The notes: generated by a model not told the origin, from the letters alone. A stretch of DNA of 64,000 nt from JAOUEA01 sp040882605 (GCA_040882605.1 JBBEAY010000023.1:83937-147936), one strand, 5' to 3'; shown: positions 25,198-33,296, numbered from the stretch's first letter. A program made the numbers and translations.

Positions 25198-26343
25198 ATG
25201 TCCGCGGGCACCCCTTCGAGCCAACGGGACCAGGCGCTGATCGAAGCAGGCATGATCCTTGCATCGGAGCTGTCACTCGACGCGGTGTTGCAGCGCATCG
25301 TCGAGTTGGCGGTCGAGATCACCGATGCGCGGTACGGGGCTCTCGGGGTCTTGACGCCTGACCATCGGGCGATCGAGGAGTTCATCACCGTGGGCGTGAC
25401 GCTCGAAGAGCGGGCAGCGATCGGTGACCCCCCCGTCGGCCACGGGGTTTTGGGGGTCCTCATCGAGGACATATGCCCGCTCCGCCTCCCCGACATCGGG
25501 AAGGATCCTCGTTCGGTGGGATTCCCTGCCAACCATCCACCCATGCGGTCGTTCCTCGGCGCTCCGGTGGTGGCCCGCGGAACCGTGTTCGGCAACATCT
25601 ACCTCACAGAGAAGAAAGACGCGTCAGAGTTCAGCGAGCAGGACCAGGACGCGCTCGTCGTGCTCGCTTCCCAGGCCGGCATCGCGATCGAGAATGCGCG
25701 GCTCTACGAAGAGGCGCAGCGAGCCCAACGGAAGCTGGCACGTCTCGAGCTGTTCGAGGAGCGGGAGCGCATCGCGAAGGAGCTGCACGACGGGGTGATC
25801 CAGTCGCTGTTCGCCGTCGGCATGGGACTGCAGGGGATCGCAGCAGCGACCGATGACCCCGAGGTCGCTCGCCGCCTCGAGGGCGCCGTCGAGGAGGTCG
25901 ATAGGGCGATCCGCGACCTGCGGAACTACATCTTCGGCTTGCGCCCGGGCATCCTGGCCGACAGACACCTCGGCCAGGCATTGCAGCAGCTGGCGCAGGA
26001 GTTCCAGACCAAGACCGAGGTCGTCACGATCGTCGATCTCGATCCCGCCCTCGCATCGGCCCTCGCCTCGAAGGCGCCCGATGTCGTGCAGCTGACCCGC
26101 GAGGCGCTCTCGAACGTCGGCCGCCATGCGGGGGCGACGACGTGCCGAGTGTCACTTCGCCGCAAGGACGACGGCGCCGTGCTCGAGATCGACGACGACG
26201 GCGCCGGCTTCGACGTCGACGGGCCTCACTCGGGCATGGGGCTCGCGAACCTCGAGAGTCGCGTGGCGGGCCTCGGTGGGTCGTTCACCATCCAAAGCAC
26301 CAAGGGAGAGGGCACGACCGTGCGTGCCCTCATCCCCTTGTAG
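25198..26343 (+). CDS. DevS/DosT-like GAF sensor histidine kinase
   Basis: 381 residues from ATG 25198; TACGCT ends six bases upstream, so the transcript is probably leaderless. One GAF domain (about 25-172) is followed by a HisKA_3 box ERIAKELHDGVIQ (phospho-acceptor His197), the ATPase N box REALSNVGRHAGA and the G box DDDGAGFDV. The GAF domain contains GHGVLGVLIED, then GFPANHPPMRSFLG, as in mycobacterial DevS/DosT. His113 lies about where I recall their heme ligand, so O2/NO/CO sensing is possible. DevS has two GAF domains; this has one. The likely partner regulator is at 28373. Confidence 0.88.
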   Translation: MSAGTPSSQRDQALIEAGMILASELSLDAVLQRIVELAVEITDARYGALGVLTPDHRAIEEFITVGVTLEERAAIGDPPVGHGVLGVLIEDICPLRLPDIGKDPRSVGFPANHPPMRSFLGAPVVARGTVFGNIYLTEKKDASEFSEQDQDALVVLASQAGIAIENARLYEEAQRAQRKLARLELFEERERIAKELHDGVIQSLFAVGMGLQGIAAATDDPEVARRLEGAVEEVDRAIRDLRNYIFGLRPGILADRHLGQALQQLAQEFQTKTEVVTIVDLDPALASALASKAPDVVQLTREALSNVGRHAGATTCRVSLRRKDDGAVLEIDDDGAGFDVDGPHSGMGLANLESRVAGLGGSFTIQSTKGEGTTVRALIPL

Positions 26344-26364
26344 CGTCACGAACAGTCCGTCCGG

Positions 26365-27726
26365 CTACGACACGACCAGCGCCGTCACCATGCCGAACAT
26401 GCCCTCAGGTCCCTCGACGTGGGGAAGGATGTGGCAATGGAACGCCCATGCCCCCGGATACACGGCGTGGACGAGCACGTCGAACCGTTGTCCCGGCGCC
26501 ACCACCAGCGTGTCGGCCAGATACGGCTGAGCGAGCGGGAATCCGTCCTGGGCGACCACCTCGAAGTGATAGCCGTGCAGGTGCATCGGGTGCAGCATCG
26601 CCCCGTCGTTCGCGAGGTGCAGCAGCACCCAGTCACCGCGCTCGGCGGTGAGCGGCGCGGTCGCAGGGAACGACTTGCCGTTCAGCGTGAACCCGAGCGG
26701 ACCGTCGCCGAGGAACATCGTGTACTCGCGATCGATGCCTGCCGGGGCGCCCGTGCGCAGGTGACCAGCGGCGTCGGTCGTGAAGGACGGATAGGACCAG
26801 GAGCCCTTCTCGGGCAGCACCATGAGCGCCCCGTAGAGACCCCGCCCGACCTGTTCGGTGGAGTTGAAGTGGGAGTGGTACACGTAGAAGCCAGGCGGAT
26901 CATTGATCGTGAACGTGTAGGTCCAGGAGCGCCCCGGCATGATCGGGTCCTGCGTCACGAAGGGCACGCCGTCGAACTCGTTCGGCACCGTCACGCCGTG
27001 GAAATGCAGTGTGGTCGGCTCGTCCAACTGGTTCTGCAGCACGAAGCGAACCCTGTCCCCTTGCCGAACTCGGATCTCGGGCCCGGGGACCTGCTCGTTG
27101 AACGACATGGCATCGACGAACTTGCCCTTGGAGACTTCCCACTTGACCGGGAACGCCCACAGGTCGAACTGCTTCGTGCCATCGGGAAGGATCGTGGGCT
27201 TCAGGAGCTGACCGCCCTGCGTGTCGGTCTGATCGCCGGCCAGGAAGTCCTTCACCCCTTGCTCGTGCATCGCGGCCATCTGCTCGGCCGGCATGCTGGC
27301 CTGGGTTGGCGCCGCTGCGGTCTCCGCCCCCGCCGCGATCGTCGCGACCATGCCGAGATCGGCGTGACCGGACACGGTGCAGAGCGCGTCGTAGCTGCCT
27401 TCGGCGAGCGGCGGCAGGTCCAACGTGGCCTGGGCACCGGGGTCGATGACCTCGGTCTCGATCGTGGAACCGTCGACGACGACGCCGAACGTGTGAGGTG
27501 CCTCGCCTTGGTTCATCACGGTCATGCCGACCGGCGTGTCGGCGGGCACGGCGATCGATGCCGGTTCGATCGCGAAGTCCGAGAGCATGACCTCGACGGC
27601 GGCCGGGGCGGCCTGTGCTTGCACTTCTGCTCCCGTTCCCTCGGCCGGGGACGTCGCGCTGCAGCCGGCGGCGACCAAGGTCAGTCCGACTGCACCCGCT
27701 GTGAACGCGGTTCGGATCCTGTGCAT
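26365..27726 (-). CDS. Lipoprotein multicopper oxidase with fused N-terminal cupredoxin
   Basis: 453 residues. A lipobox (LVAAGC, Cys22) predicts a membrane-tethered extracytoplasmic protein. Residues about 45-135 form a blue-copper domain with His in APHTFG and the C-x4-H-x4-M ligands of CTVSGHADLGM. Two cupredoxin domains follow with HFHG, HSHF, HPMHLHGYHF and HCHILPHVEGPEGM, the four copper-ligand motifs of laccase-type oxidases. Because HCH is present, a trinuclear copper site is expected, so it is more like a two-domain laccase than NirK nitrite reductase. The extra domain may deliver electrons. DosR-like boxes lie upstream. Confidence 0.88.
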   Translation of the reverse strand: MHRIRTAFTAGAVGLTLVAAGCSATSPAEGTGAEVQAQAAPAAVEVMLSDFAIEPASIAVPADTPVGMTVMNQGEAPHTFGVVVDGSTIETEVIDPGAQATLDLPPLAEGSYDALCTVSGHADLGMVATIAAGAETAAAPTQASMPAEQMAAMHEQGVKDFLAGDQTDTQGGQLLKPTILPDGTKQFDLWAFPVKWEVSKGKFVDAMSFNEQVPGPEIRVRQGDRVRFVLQNQLDEPTTLHFHGVTVPNEFDGVPFVTQDPIMPGRSWTYTFTINDPPGFYVYHSHFNSTEQVGRGLYGALMVLPEKGSWSYPSFTTDAAGHLRTGAPAGIDREYTMFLGDGPLGFTLNGKSFPATAPLTAERGDWVLLHLANDGAMLHPMHLHGYHFEVVAQDGFPLAQPYLADTLVVAPGQRFDVLVHAVYPGAWAFHCHILPHVEGPEGMFGMVTALVVS

Positions 27727-27801
27727 CGTGGTGCTCCTTCCCTACACAAGAACGGTGTGACGCCGTACGCGTCCATCGGAGTCTCGCCGCGATCGGCGCG
27801 G

Positions 27802-27845
27802 GGGACAGCGGCCGATGGGCCCGTGACGACAGGGACCCTCGGCCC
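27802..27845 (+). promoter_or_regulatory. DosR/DevR-like boxes between the oxidase gene and 27882
   Basis: GGGACCCTCGGCCC at 27832-27845 matches the core well. GGGACAGCGGCCGA at 27802-27815 is weaker and lies 30 bases away. They are 76-119 bases before the multicopper oxidase start (27726, minus strand) and 37-80 bases before the divergent gene at 27882, so they could serve both. Confidence 0.45.
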
Positions 27846-27881
27846 CTCCGCCGTGCCGCGCCATGTCCGACACTGGCCCGT

Positions 27882-28361
27882 ATGTTCGCCCGGTACTTCG
27901 TCGAGATCGCTATGGACCCCGCCGGTGTCGAGGCCGCGCTGCTCGACGACCCTCAGGCGTGGCTCCCCGGGCTTGCGAGCGAGGCCAATCAGCGTGGCGA
28001 CCACCTGCTCGCCGAGGTCGGGTTCGGCCAGAGGGTCCGCGTCCGCCGTCGGGTGCGTGTCGAGCTCGGCGAACCGGTCCACGCCGCCACGAAGACCGTC
28101 GTGCCGCTGCGGTGGACCGCGGTCGATGCGGCCGGGCTGTTCCCCGAGCTCGACGCGGATCTCGAGATCGCGCCGCTCGCGCCGCGCCGCTCTCAGCTCG
28201 CGATGAGCGCCCGATACGTGCCGCCGCTCGGCGTGATGGGCCGGGCGCTCGATCGGGCCGTGCTGTCCCGCGTGGCGGAAGCGACGCTCAAGGACTTCCT
28301 CGACCGCGTGGCGGAGCGGCTGGTCGAGGTTCCTCTCGGAGAGCCGTCGGTGTCCGGCTAG
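27882..28361 (+). CDS. Conserved hypothetical protein, possibly SRPBCC-like
   Basis: 159 residues, no signal or membrane helix. The sequence FARYFVEIAMDPAGVEAALLDD, then VRVELGEPVHAATKTVVPLRWTAV, DADLEIAPLAPRRSQLAMSARYVPPLG and a C-terminal helix (RVAEATLKDFLDRVAERL) has the strand-helix order of START/SRPBCC ligand-binding folds. That assignment is tentative. It is divergent from the multicopper oxidase gene and 11 bases before the DevR-like gene, so it may share the DosR-like control. Confidence 0.75.
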   Translation: MFARYFVEIAMDPAGVEAALLDDPQAWLPGLASEANQRGDHLLAEVGFGQRVRVRRRVRVELGEPVHAATKTVVPLRWTAVDAAGLFPELDADLEIAPLAPRRSQLAMSARYVPPLGVMGRALDRAVLSRVAEATLKDFLDRVAERLVEVPLGEPSVSG

Positions 28362-28372
28362 TATCGGGTTCG

Positions 28373-29041
28373 ATGGGTCGGACACCTCCACTGAGGATCA
28401 TGCTCGTGGACGACCACGAGATCGTGCGTGACGGCATCAAGGCGATGCTCGATACCCAGGACGACGTGATCGTCACCGCGCAAGCCGGCACCGTGCAAGA
28501 GGCGATCGACGAGGCCCAACGCACGCGCCCCGATGTCGTGGTGATGGACGTGCGGCTCGCCGATGGAAGCGGCATCGAGGCGACCCGCGAGATCCGCGCG
28601 AATCATCCCGAGACCCGCGTGCTGATGCTGACGTCGTTCGCCGACGACGAGGCGCTGTTCGCCTCGATCATGGCGGGCGCGTCCGGCTACGTGCTGAAGC
28701 AGGTTCGCTCCGACGACCTCCTGCGTGCGATCCGTTCGGTGGGTGCAGGGGACAGCCTGCTCGATCCGAGCGTCACCAGCGCCGTGCTGGACCGGCTGCG
28801 CAAGGGCAAGCATCTGTTGAAAGACGAGAAGCTCGCACGGCTCTCTCCGCAGGAGGAGCGGATCCTCACGCTGATCGCCGACGGAGGGACGAACAGGGAG
28901 ATCGGCGAGGAGCTCCGCCTCGCCGAGAAGACCGTCAAGAACTACGTCAGCTCGATCCTGTCCAAGCTCGAGGTGGCCAGACGCGCCGAAGCCGCCGCGT
29001 ACCTGGCCAGCCACACCACGCTTCCCGGCACCTTCGAGTAG
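28373..29041 (+). CDS. devR: DevR/DosR-like NarL-family response regulator
   Basis: 222 residues. The receiver domain has the acidic pair DD (13-14), phospho-acceptor Asp59 (VVVMDVRL), TSFADDE and Lys109. A LuxR-type helix-turn-helix covers about 157-215. The recognition helix reads LAEKTVKNYVSSILSKL. Lys186, Lys189 and Asn190 match the three DosR residues known to contact DNA (K179, K182, N183). This makes DosR-like DNA binding likely. TAGTAT at 28359-28364 ends eight bases before the ATG, suggesting a leaderless transcript. The DevS-like kinase is two genes upstream rather than adjacent. Confidence 0.9.
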   Translation: MGRTPPLRIMLVDDHEIVRDGIKAMLDTQDDVIVTAQAGTVQEAIDEAQRTRPDVVVMDVRLADGSGIEATREIRANHPETRVLMLTSFADDEALFASIMAGASGYVLKQVRSDDLLRAIRSVGAGDSLLDPSVTSAVLDRLRKGKHLLKDEKLARLSPQEERILTLIADGGTNREIGEELRLAEKTVKNYVSSILSKLEVARRAEAAAYLASHTTLPGTFE

Positions 29042-29095
29042 CTCCCTGCGCGGTCCGAAGGTCCTGCGCCGACCTAGGCAAGTCCTGCCCAGGAA

Positions 29096-29109
29096 GGGTC
29101 GTCCGACCG
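29096..29109 (+). promoter_or_regulatory. Weak DosR-like inverted repeat upstream of the DoxX-like gene
   Basis: GGGTCGTCCGACCG is a short inverted repeat resembling the boxes at 18748 and 23949 with mismatches in the right arm. It lies 69-82 bases before the ATG at 29178. Two other small inverted repeats lie just upstream (AGGTCCTGCGCCGACCT and TCCTGCCCAGGA). Weak evidence. Confidence 0.2.
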
Positions 29110-29177
29110 GTGCCGCCGCCTCCCACCTCGCACATGCTGCGGGTATGGATATGGACACAGAAAGGGAGGTGGGAACG

Positions 29178-29795
29178 ATGCAGACGACGCGGGACGTGAC
29201 CGCGGTCGAGATGCCCCCGATGGAGCGGCTGGAGCCGATCCACACCAAGGGGTTGCAGCGGGTCTTCGGGTTCCTGCGGGTGGCGATGGGATGGACGTTC
29301 CTCTGGGCGTTCGTCGACAAGCTGTTCGGGCTTGGGTTCGCCACTGGCCGCGACGCCGAGACCGGCGCGATCGTGTTCGGCAGCGCCGACGCATGGGTCA
29401 ACGGTGGGTCTCCGACCGCCGGTGTCCTCGGCTTCGCGCTCAAGGGCCCGTTCAAGGGCTTCTACGAGACGATCACTGGGGCGCAGATGGGTGCCGCAGG
29501 CCCGATGGCCGCAGGCTGGGTCGACTGGGTGTTCATGCTCTCGATGCTGGGGATCGGCCTCGCGCTGATCCTGGGGATCGGTGTCAGGCTCGCCGCCCTC
29601 GGCGGCATCGCGTGGATGGCGATCTTCTACACCGCCACGGCGATCTGGCCCGACAACAACCCGATCCTCGACAATCACATCATCGAGGCAGGCGTGTTGA
29701 CGGGGCTGTTCCTGGCCAACGCGGGCCGCTACTACGGGCTCGGCAAGGCCTGGCAGGGCCTGGGGTTCGTCAAGGATCGGAAGTACCTGTACTGA
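29178..29795 (+). CDS. DoxX-like membrane protein
   Basis: 205 residues. ATG 29178 is chosen over 29145 because GGGAGGTGGGAACG precedes it. Four or more hydrophobic helices, with LRVAMGWTFLWAFVDKLFGLGF near the start and later AWMAIFYTATAIWPDNNPILDNHIIEAGVL, match DoxX/DoxD-family proteins related to the thiosulfate:quinone oxidoreductase membrane subunit. The catalytic role is not established. A strong terminator follows. It lies directly after the DevR-like gene in the proposed stress regulon. Confidence 0.85.
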   Translation: MQTTRDVTAVEMPPMERLEPIHTKGLQRVFGFLRVAMGWTFLWAFVDKLFGLGFATGRDAETGAIVFGSADAWVNGGSPTAGVLGFALKGPFKGFYETITGAQMGAAGPMAAGWVDWVFMLSMLGIGLALILGIGVRLAALGGIAWMAIFYTATAIWPDNNPILDNHIIEAGVLTGLFLANAGRYYGLGKAWQGLGFVKDRKYLY

Positions 29796-29813
29796 GATCC
29801 GTCGAACGGACCG

Positions 29814-29840
29814 AAGGGCGGGGCCTGAGGCCCCGCCCTT
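29814..29840 (+). terminator. Strong hairpin terminator after the DoxX-like gene
   Basis: A 12-bp perfect stem, AAGGGCGGGGCC / GGCCCCGCCCTT, with a TGA loop lies 19 bases after the stop codon. It isolates the DoxX-like gene from the small peptide gene that begins at 29872. Confidence 0.8.
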
Positions 29841-29871
29841 CACCGCGTGCCGGTGGCGAACCAGAGGAGGC

Positions 29872-29964
29872 ATGATGGCGAAGCTGAGGTTCGACGTCTC
29901 GACGTCGTCCAGCACCGAGGTCGTCGAGGAGTCGCTCGACAAATGGGCAGTCCCGATCGACTGA
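29872..29964 (+). CDS. Putative 30-residue acidic peptide
   Basis: CAGAGGAGG lies directly before two consecutive ATG codons, an almost ideal ribosome binding site. The peptide begins MMAKLRFDVST and ends LDKWAVPID; it is soluble and acidic. Its stop is one base before the GTG of the NnrS-like gene, so the two are likely translated together. No homologue is known to me. It could be a small subunit, or a leader peptide that controls the next gene. Confidence 0.55.
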   Translation: MMAKLRFDVSTSSSTEVVEESLDKWAVPID

Positions 29965-29965
29965 C

Positions 29966-31195
29966 GTGCGGCCGAGGATGACCACCGCCGTGTACCAGAC
30001 GGTTGCGCGCGCCTGGCTGACGCTTGCCGGGGTCTCGCTCCTGCTCCCTCCCGAACGGCGGGTGGGCATCTGGCTGCCGCTTCACTTGACGCTCGCGGGC
30101 GCCGTGACGACCGCCATCTCGGGAGCGATGCAGAACTTCATGCTTGCACTCACCGCGACACCGGCGCCCCCCGCCGGGGTGAGCTGGGCGCAGCTCGGCC
30201 TGGTCGTGGTGGGTACGACCTCGATCGTCGTCGGGGTGCCCTTCTCGATCCCCTGGCTCGTGGTCGTCGGCGGGACCGCGTTCGTCGCGGCGACCGGGAT
30301 CCTCGCGTGGATGCTGTGGCGCTCGTGGGGGCGCGCCCTGAACAAGCGGCACGCCTTACCGATGGCCGCCTACGGGGCGGCAGTGCTGGCCGCGTTGATC
30401 GGCGGAACGCTCGGTGCGTTGCTCGGGAGTCACAGCGTCGCCGGCGCGACGTACGTGCACGTGAGGCGAGCGCACATGACGCTCAACGTGCTCGGCTTCG
30501 CGTCCCTCACCGTGGTCGGGACGCTCGTGACGCTGTTGCCGACCGTCCTGCGCGTGCGCATGCCTCGCTGGAGAGGTCAGGTCGCAATGGCGCTGTTCGT
30601 CGGCGGGCTGCTCATGCAGCTCCTCGGTTGGGGTCTGGACCTCACGCCGATGCTCGCCGCGGGCGGCATCGCCTACGCGGCCGGATCGCTCAGCCTCGCC
30701 TGGCTCGTCATCTCGGTGCTCCGCGTCGAACGTCGATGGAAGGCGCCGTTGGCGGCCCTGCACATGGTGGCGGCGGCCGCCTGGTTCGTATCGGGGTCGT
30801 TGGCGTTCGCCTGGGCACTGATGCATGGACCCGAGGGGTTCGATGCCTTCCGCTCGAACTTCCTCGTCGCGTTCGTCGGGGGCTGGCTCATCCAGGTGCT
30901 GCTCGGCGCCTGGTCGTACCTGCTGCCGAACGCGAGACCGGCGCATCCGGACATGCGACGGCGCTGGCTTGCGGCGTTCGAGATGGCGGCGCCGTTGCAA
31001 CTGATCCTGCTCAACGCCGGGCTCGTGCTGATGGCGTTGCGGGGTGCAGGCTGGGCGAGCCACGAGATCGGCGACGCCGGCGTGCTCCTGGCGTTCACCG
31101 GCGCGGGCCTGGCGCTCGCCAAGGCATGGTTCTTCCCGCTGTTGGGCCTCGGGCCGGTGGACTCGGACCGCGCGCGAGCCATCTGGGGCGGGTGA
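29966..31195 (+). CDS. Multi-pass membrane protein, NnrS / heme-copper oxidase I-like (paralogue 2)
   Basis: 409 residues with about twelve helices. LPLHLTLAGAVTTAISGAMQ, RRAHMTLNVLGFASLTVVG and TLLPTVLRVRM align with the paralogue at 7439-8683. The histidines in helices suggest metal or heme binding, as in NnrS proteins linked to nitric oxide stress. Its place between the DevR-like gene and the nos locus fits a role in nitrogen-oxide metabolism, though this is inferred. The GTG at 29966 directly follows the small peptide gene; an in-frame ATG at 29978 is an alternative. Confidence 0.8.
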   Translation: MRPRMTTAVYQTVARAWLTLAGVSLLLPPERRVGIWLPLHLTLAGAVTTAISGAMQNFMLALTATPAPPAGVSWAQLGLVVVGTTSIVVGVPFSIPWLVVVGGTAFVAATGILAWMLWRSWGRALNKRHALPMAAYGAAVLAALIGGTLGALLGSHSVAGATYVHVRRAHMTLNVLGFASLTVVGTLVTLLPTVLRVRMPRWRGQVAMALFVGGLLMQLLGWGLDLTPMLAAGGIAYAAGSLSLAWLVISVLRVERRWKAPLAALHMVAAAAWFVSGSLAFAWALMHGPEGFDAFRSNFLVAFVGGWLIQVLLGAWSYLLPNARPAHPDMRRRWLAAFEMAAPLQLILLNAGLVLMALRGAGWASHEIGDAGVLLAFTGAGLALAKAWFFPLLGLGPVDSDRARAIWGG

Positions 31196-31215
31196 CCCCG
31201 GCGCTACCTGGGGCT

Positions 31216-31659
31216 CTAGTCCGGATCCCGCCGGGAGGAATGACGGGCCGCCTCGGCCAGGCCGTTGTCACGGATGTCGGCCAAGGTGATCGAGCCCATC
31301 ACCGACTGCAAGCCCGGCTTGATCTCCGCCCACTGGAAGTGCAAGGGACACGGGTTCTGCGGTTCGCATTCTTCGCGCCAGAAGATACATGTCTCCCAGA
31401 TGACGTCGTTGCCCTCGACGGCGGCGAGGATCTCGCTCAGCGACACGATCGTGGCCTCGCGGTCGAGCCGATAGCCGCGGCCGCGCACCGAGGAGATCAC
31501 TCCGCCGCTCGCGAGCCGCCGCATGATCTTGGAAAGGAACGGCGCGGGCAGGTCTGCCTCGGCGGCGAGTTCCCTCGCCTCGACGAGCTCCCCGGGCGGA
31601 CGAGTGGCGAGCGCGCTGAGCGCCTCGATGGCGTAGCGGCTCTCTCGTGACAGGCGCAT
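31216..31659 (-). CDS. Rrf2-family iron-sulfur transcription regulator
   Basis: 147 residues. An N-terminal winged helix (RESRYAIEALSALATRPPGELVEARELAAEADLPAPFLSKIMRRL) is followed by three cysteines at 91, 98 and 104 (C-x6-C-x5-C), the cluster-binding pattern of IscR/NsrR-type Rrf2 proteins. NsrR senses nitric oxide through its Fe-S cluster and often controls denitrification genes. The gene lies downstream of nosY in the same direction, so it may be co-transcribed and regulate the nos locus. Whether it senses NO, O2 or redox state cannot be read from sequence. Confidence 0.9.
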   Translation of the reverse strand: MRLSRESRYAIEALSALATRPPGELVEARELAAEADLPAPFLSKIMRRLASGGVISSVRGRGYRLDREATIVSLSEILAAVEGNDVIWETCIFWREECEPQNPCPLHFQWAEIKPGLQSVMGSITLADIRDNGLAEAARHSSRRDPD

Positions 31660-31707
31660 GTGTCGTCTCTCTCGCTGGTGGGCGTGCCGATCGACGCCCC
31701 TTCCTTC

Positions 31708-32556
31708 CTATAGATCCATCCGCGGCAGCGCCCATCGTGCCACAAGCAGCGGGAGGACGGTCCACGCGACCAAGTCCCCGACGAGCAGGATCACCGTCCC
31801 CACCGCGCCGAACGTGGCGATCAGGTACGCGCCGAACGGCCCGAGCGCCGTGCCCTGGAAGTTCGTGCCGAGCAGGGCGAGGATGCGACCGGCCTCGAGC
31901 GGGTTCAGCAGGATCGCGCCGAGCAGCCCCGAGGGGCCCATGTGCACGCTCGGCGCCAGCGCCGCGAGCGCGAGATCCACGCCGAGCGAGAACAGGATCC
32001 AGAGCGCCACGGCCACCGACACAGCCTGGACGCGGCTGCCGACCAGGGAAGAGATCGCGACGCCGATCGCCACGCTCGCGGCAGCCACGCCGAGCGTCGC
32101 ACCGATCAGGGTCATCAGGGCCGGCACGTCGCCGCTCTTGGCGACCCCCGCCATGATCAGCAAGGCGGATCCGAACCCGATCCCCAGGGTCGTCCAGAGT
32201 GAACCGGTGAGCCCGAGGAACGCGCCCGTTGCGACCTGGGACCGCCGGAGCGGCTGCGCGCAGATCATCGCGAGCATGCCCTGCTCTCGCGCACCGACGA
32301 GCGACCCGGCGCCGAGCAGCAGCCCCATCAGAGATGGCAGCAGGACGCCCAGGTTCACCAGGGTCGCCGACGCGGGGCCGATTCCCGAGAGCCCCAGCTC
32401 GCGCACGGTTCGGAACGCGAGCAGCGTCACGACCACGCAGAGGACGCCGAAGACGGCGGCCATCGTGAGAACCCAGCGGGCCCGCACCGAGCTGCGGTAC
32501 TCCCACGACGCGATCACGCGGGTCGGTCCGGGCGTCGACGACGCGCTCATGAGCAT
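31708..32556 (-). CDS. nosY: NosY-type ABC permease of the nitrous oxide reductase locus
   Basis: 282 residues with six hydrophobic segments, ABC-2 type (IASWEYRSSVRARWVL start, SLVGAREQGMLAMICAQPLRRSQV loop). It overlaps the NosF ATPase gene by ten bases. NosDFY complexes are needed to assemble the copper-sulfide CuZ centre of nitrous oxide reductase; NosY is the membrane part. Assignment rests on the permease family plus position after nosD and nosF. Confidence 0.88.
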   Translation of the reverse strand: MLMSASSTPGPTRVIASWEYRSSVRARWVLTMAAVFGVLCVVVTLLAFRTVRELGLSGIGPASATLVNLGVLLPSLMGLLLGAGSLVGAREQGMLAMICAQPLRRSQVATGAFLGLTGSLWTTLGIGFGSALLIMAGVAKSGDVPALMTLIGATLGVAAASVAIGVAISSLVGSRVQAVSVAVALWILFSLGVDLALAALAPSVHMGPSGLLGAILLNPLEAGRILALLGTNFQGTALGPFGAYLIATFGAVGTVILLVGDLVAWTVLPLLVARWALPRMDL

Positions 32557-33296
32557 GCCTCCAGGGATCCGTCGGCGCAGGGCGTCGCCGCTTCCGCCAG
32601 CCGTTGCACCGTGAGTTCCTCCTCGAGCACGAGTCGGCCGTCGTCGACGTGCAGCGCCCGGTCCGCGACCCCCCGCAGCTCCGAGGGGGAGGGACTCGAC
32701 ACGATCGAGGTGACGCCTTCACGGTCCCGCAGGGTCTGCAGCATCGTCCAGAACTCCGCCCGCCCACTCTCGTCGAGGGACGCGGCGGGCTCGTCGAGCA
32801 GGAGCAGTTTCGGGCGACCGAGCAGCGCGACCGCCAGGGACACCCGGTGTCGCTGACCTCCGGAGAGCATGCCGATCAGGTCGCTGTCGGGCCGCACGAA
32901 CCCCTCGGGCAGCGGGACGTCGTCCCGGTCGGCCCTTCGCAGCGCCGCGAAGAAGTCGAGGACCTCGCCGATCGTCGAGGCCTCGGGCATCGACACGCTC
33001 TGCGGGAGGAACCCGATGATTCGGCGCGAACCGGGTCGGGCATCGAGGACCTCGCCGTCGAGACGAGCCGTCCCGTCGAACCGCGACAGCCCGGCGAGAC
33101 ACTTCAGGAGCGTGCTCTTGCCGCTGCCGTTGGGTCCGCCGAGCGCAACGATCACGCCGGGCGGAAGGGAGAAGCTCACGTCGTGCAGACCCCACCCGCC
33201 GCGGTACGCCTTGGTCAGGTGCTCCACCTCGAGCAACGCCTGGGCCCGCGCGAACTCAGGCACCGGCCATCGCCACTCTCCGCGGCCGGCGCGCAC
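32547..33296 (-). CDS. nosF: NosF-type ABC ATPase
   Basis: 249 residues. It has Walker A GGPNGSGKST, signature LSGGQRHRVSLAVALL, and Walker B LLLLDEPAASLDESG with the catalytic Glu. The D-loop is intact. The annotated start overlaps the end of nosD; a GTG 33 bases downstream (VPEFARAQ) is a reasonable alternative since the ATPase fold begins at LLEVEHLTKAYRG. It is the energising subunit of the NosDFY complex for maturation of NosZ. Confidence 0.9.
   Translation of the reverse strand: MRAGRGEWRWPVPEFARAQALLEVEHLTKAYRGGWGLHDVSFSLPPGVIVALGGPNGSGKSTLLKCLAGLSRFDGTARLDGEVLDARPGSRRIIGFLPQSVSMPEASTIGEVLDFFAALRRADRDDVPLPEGFVRPDSDLIGMLSGGQRHRVSLAVALLGRPKLLLLDEPAASLDESGRAEFWTMLQTLRDREGVTSIVSSPSPSELRGVADRALHVDDGRLVLEEELTVQRLAEAATPCADGSLEACS

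Noticed and set aside
26365..27726. Copper nitrite reductase NirK
   Set aside because: The HCH-I-L-P-H motif and HPMHLHG indicate a trinuclear laccase-type copper site; NirK would lack the second His of HCH.
26419..28206. A 595-codon open frame on the plus strand
   Set aside because: It lies antisense to the multicopper oxidase gene, whose copper motifs are clear. The product is His/Arg/Val-rich without fold character, a GC-rich shadow.
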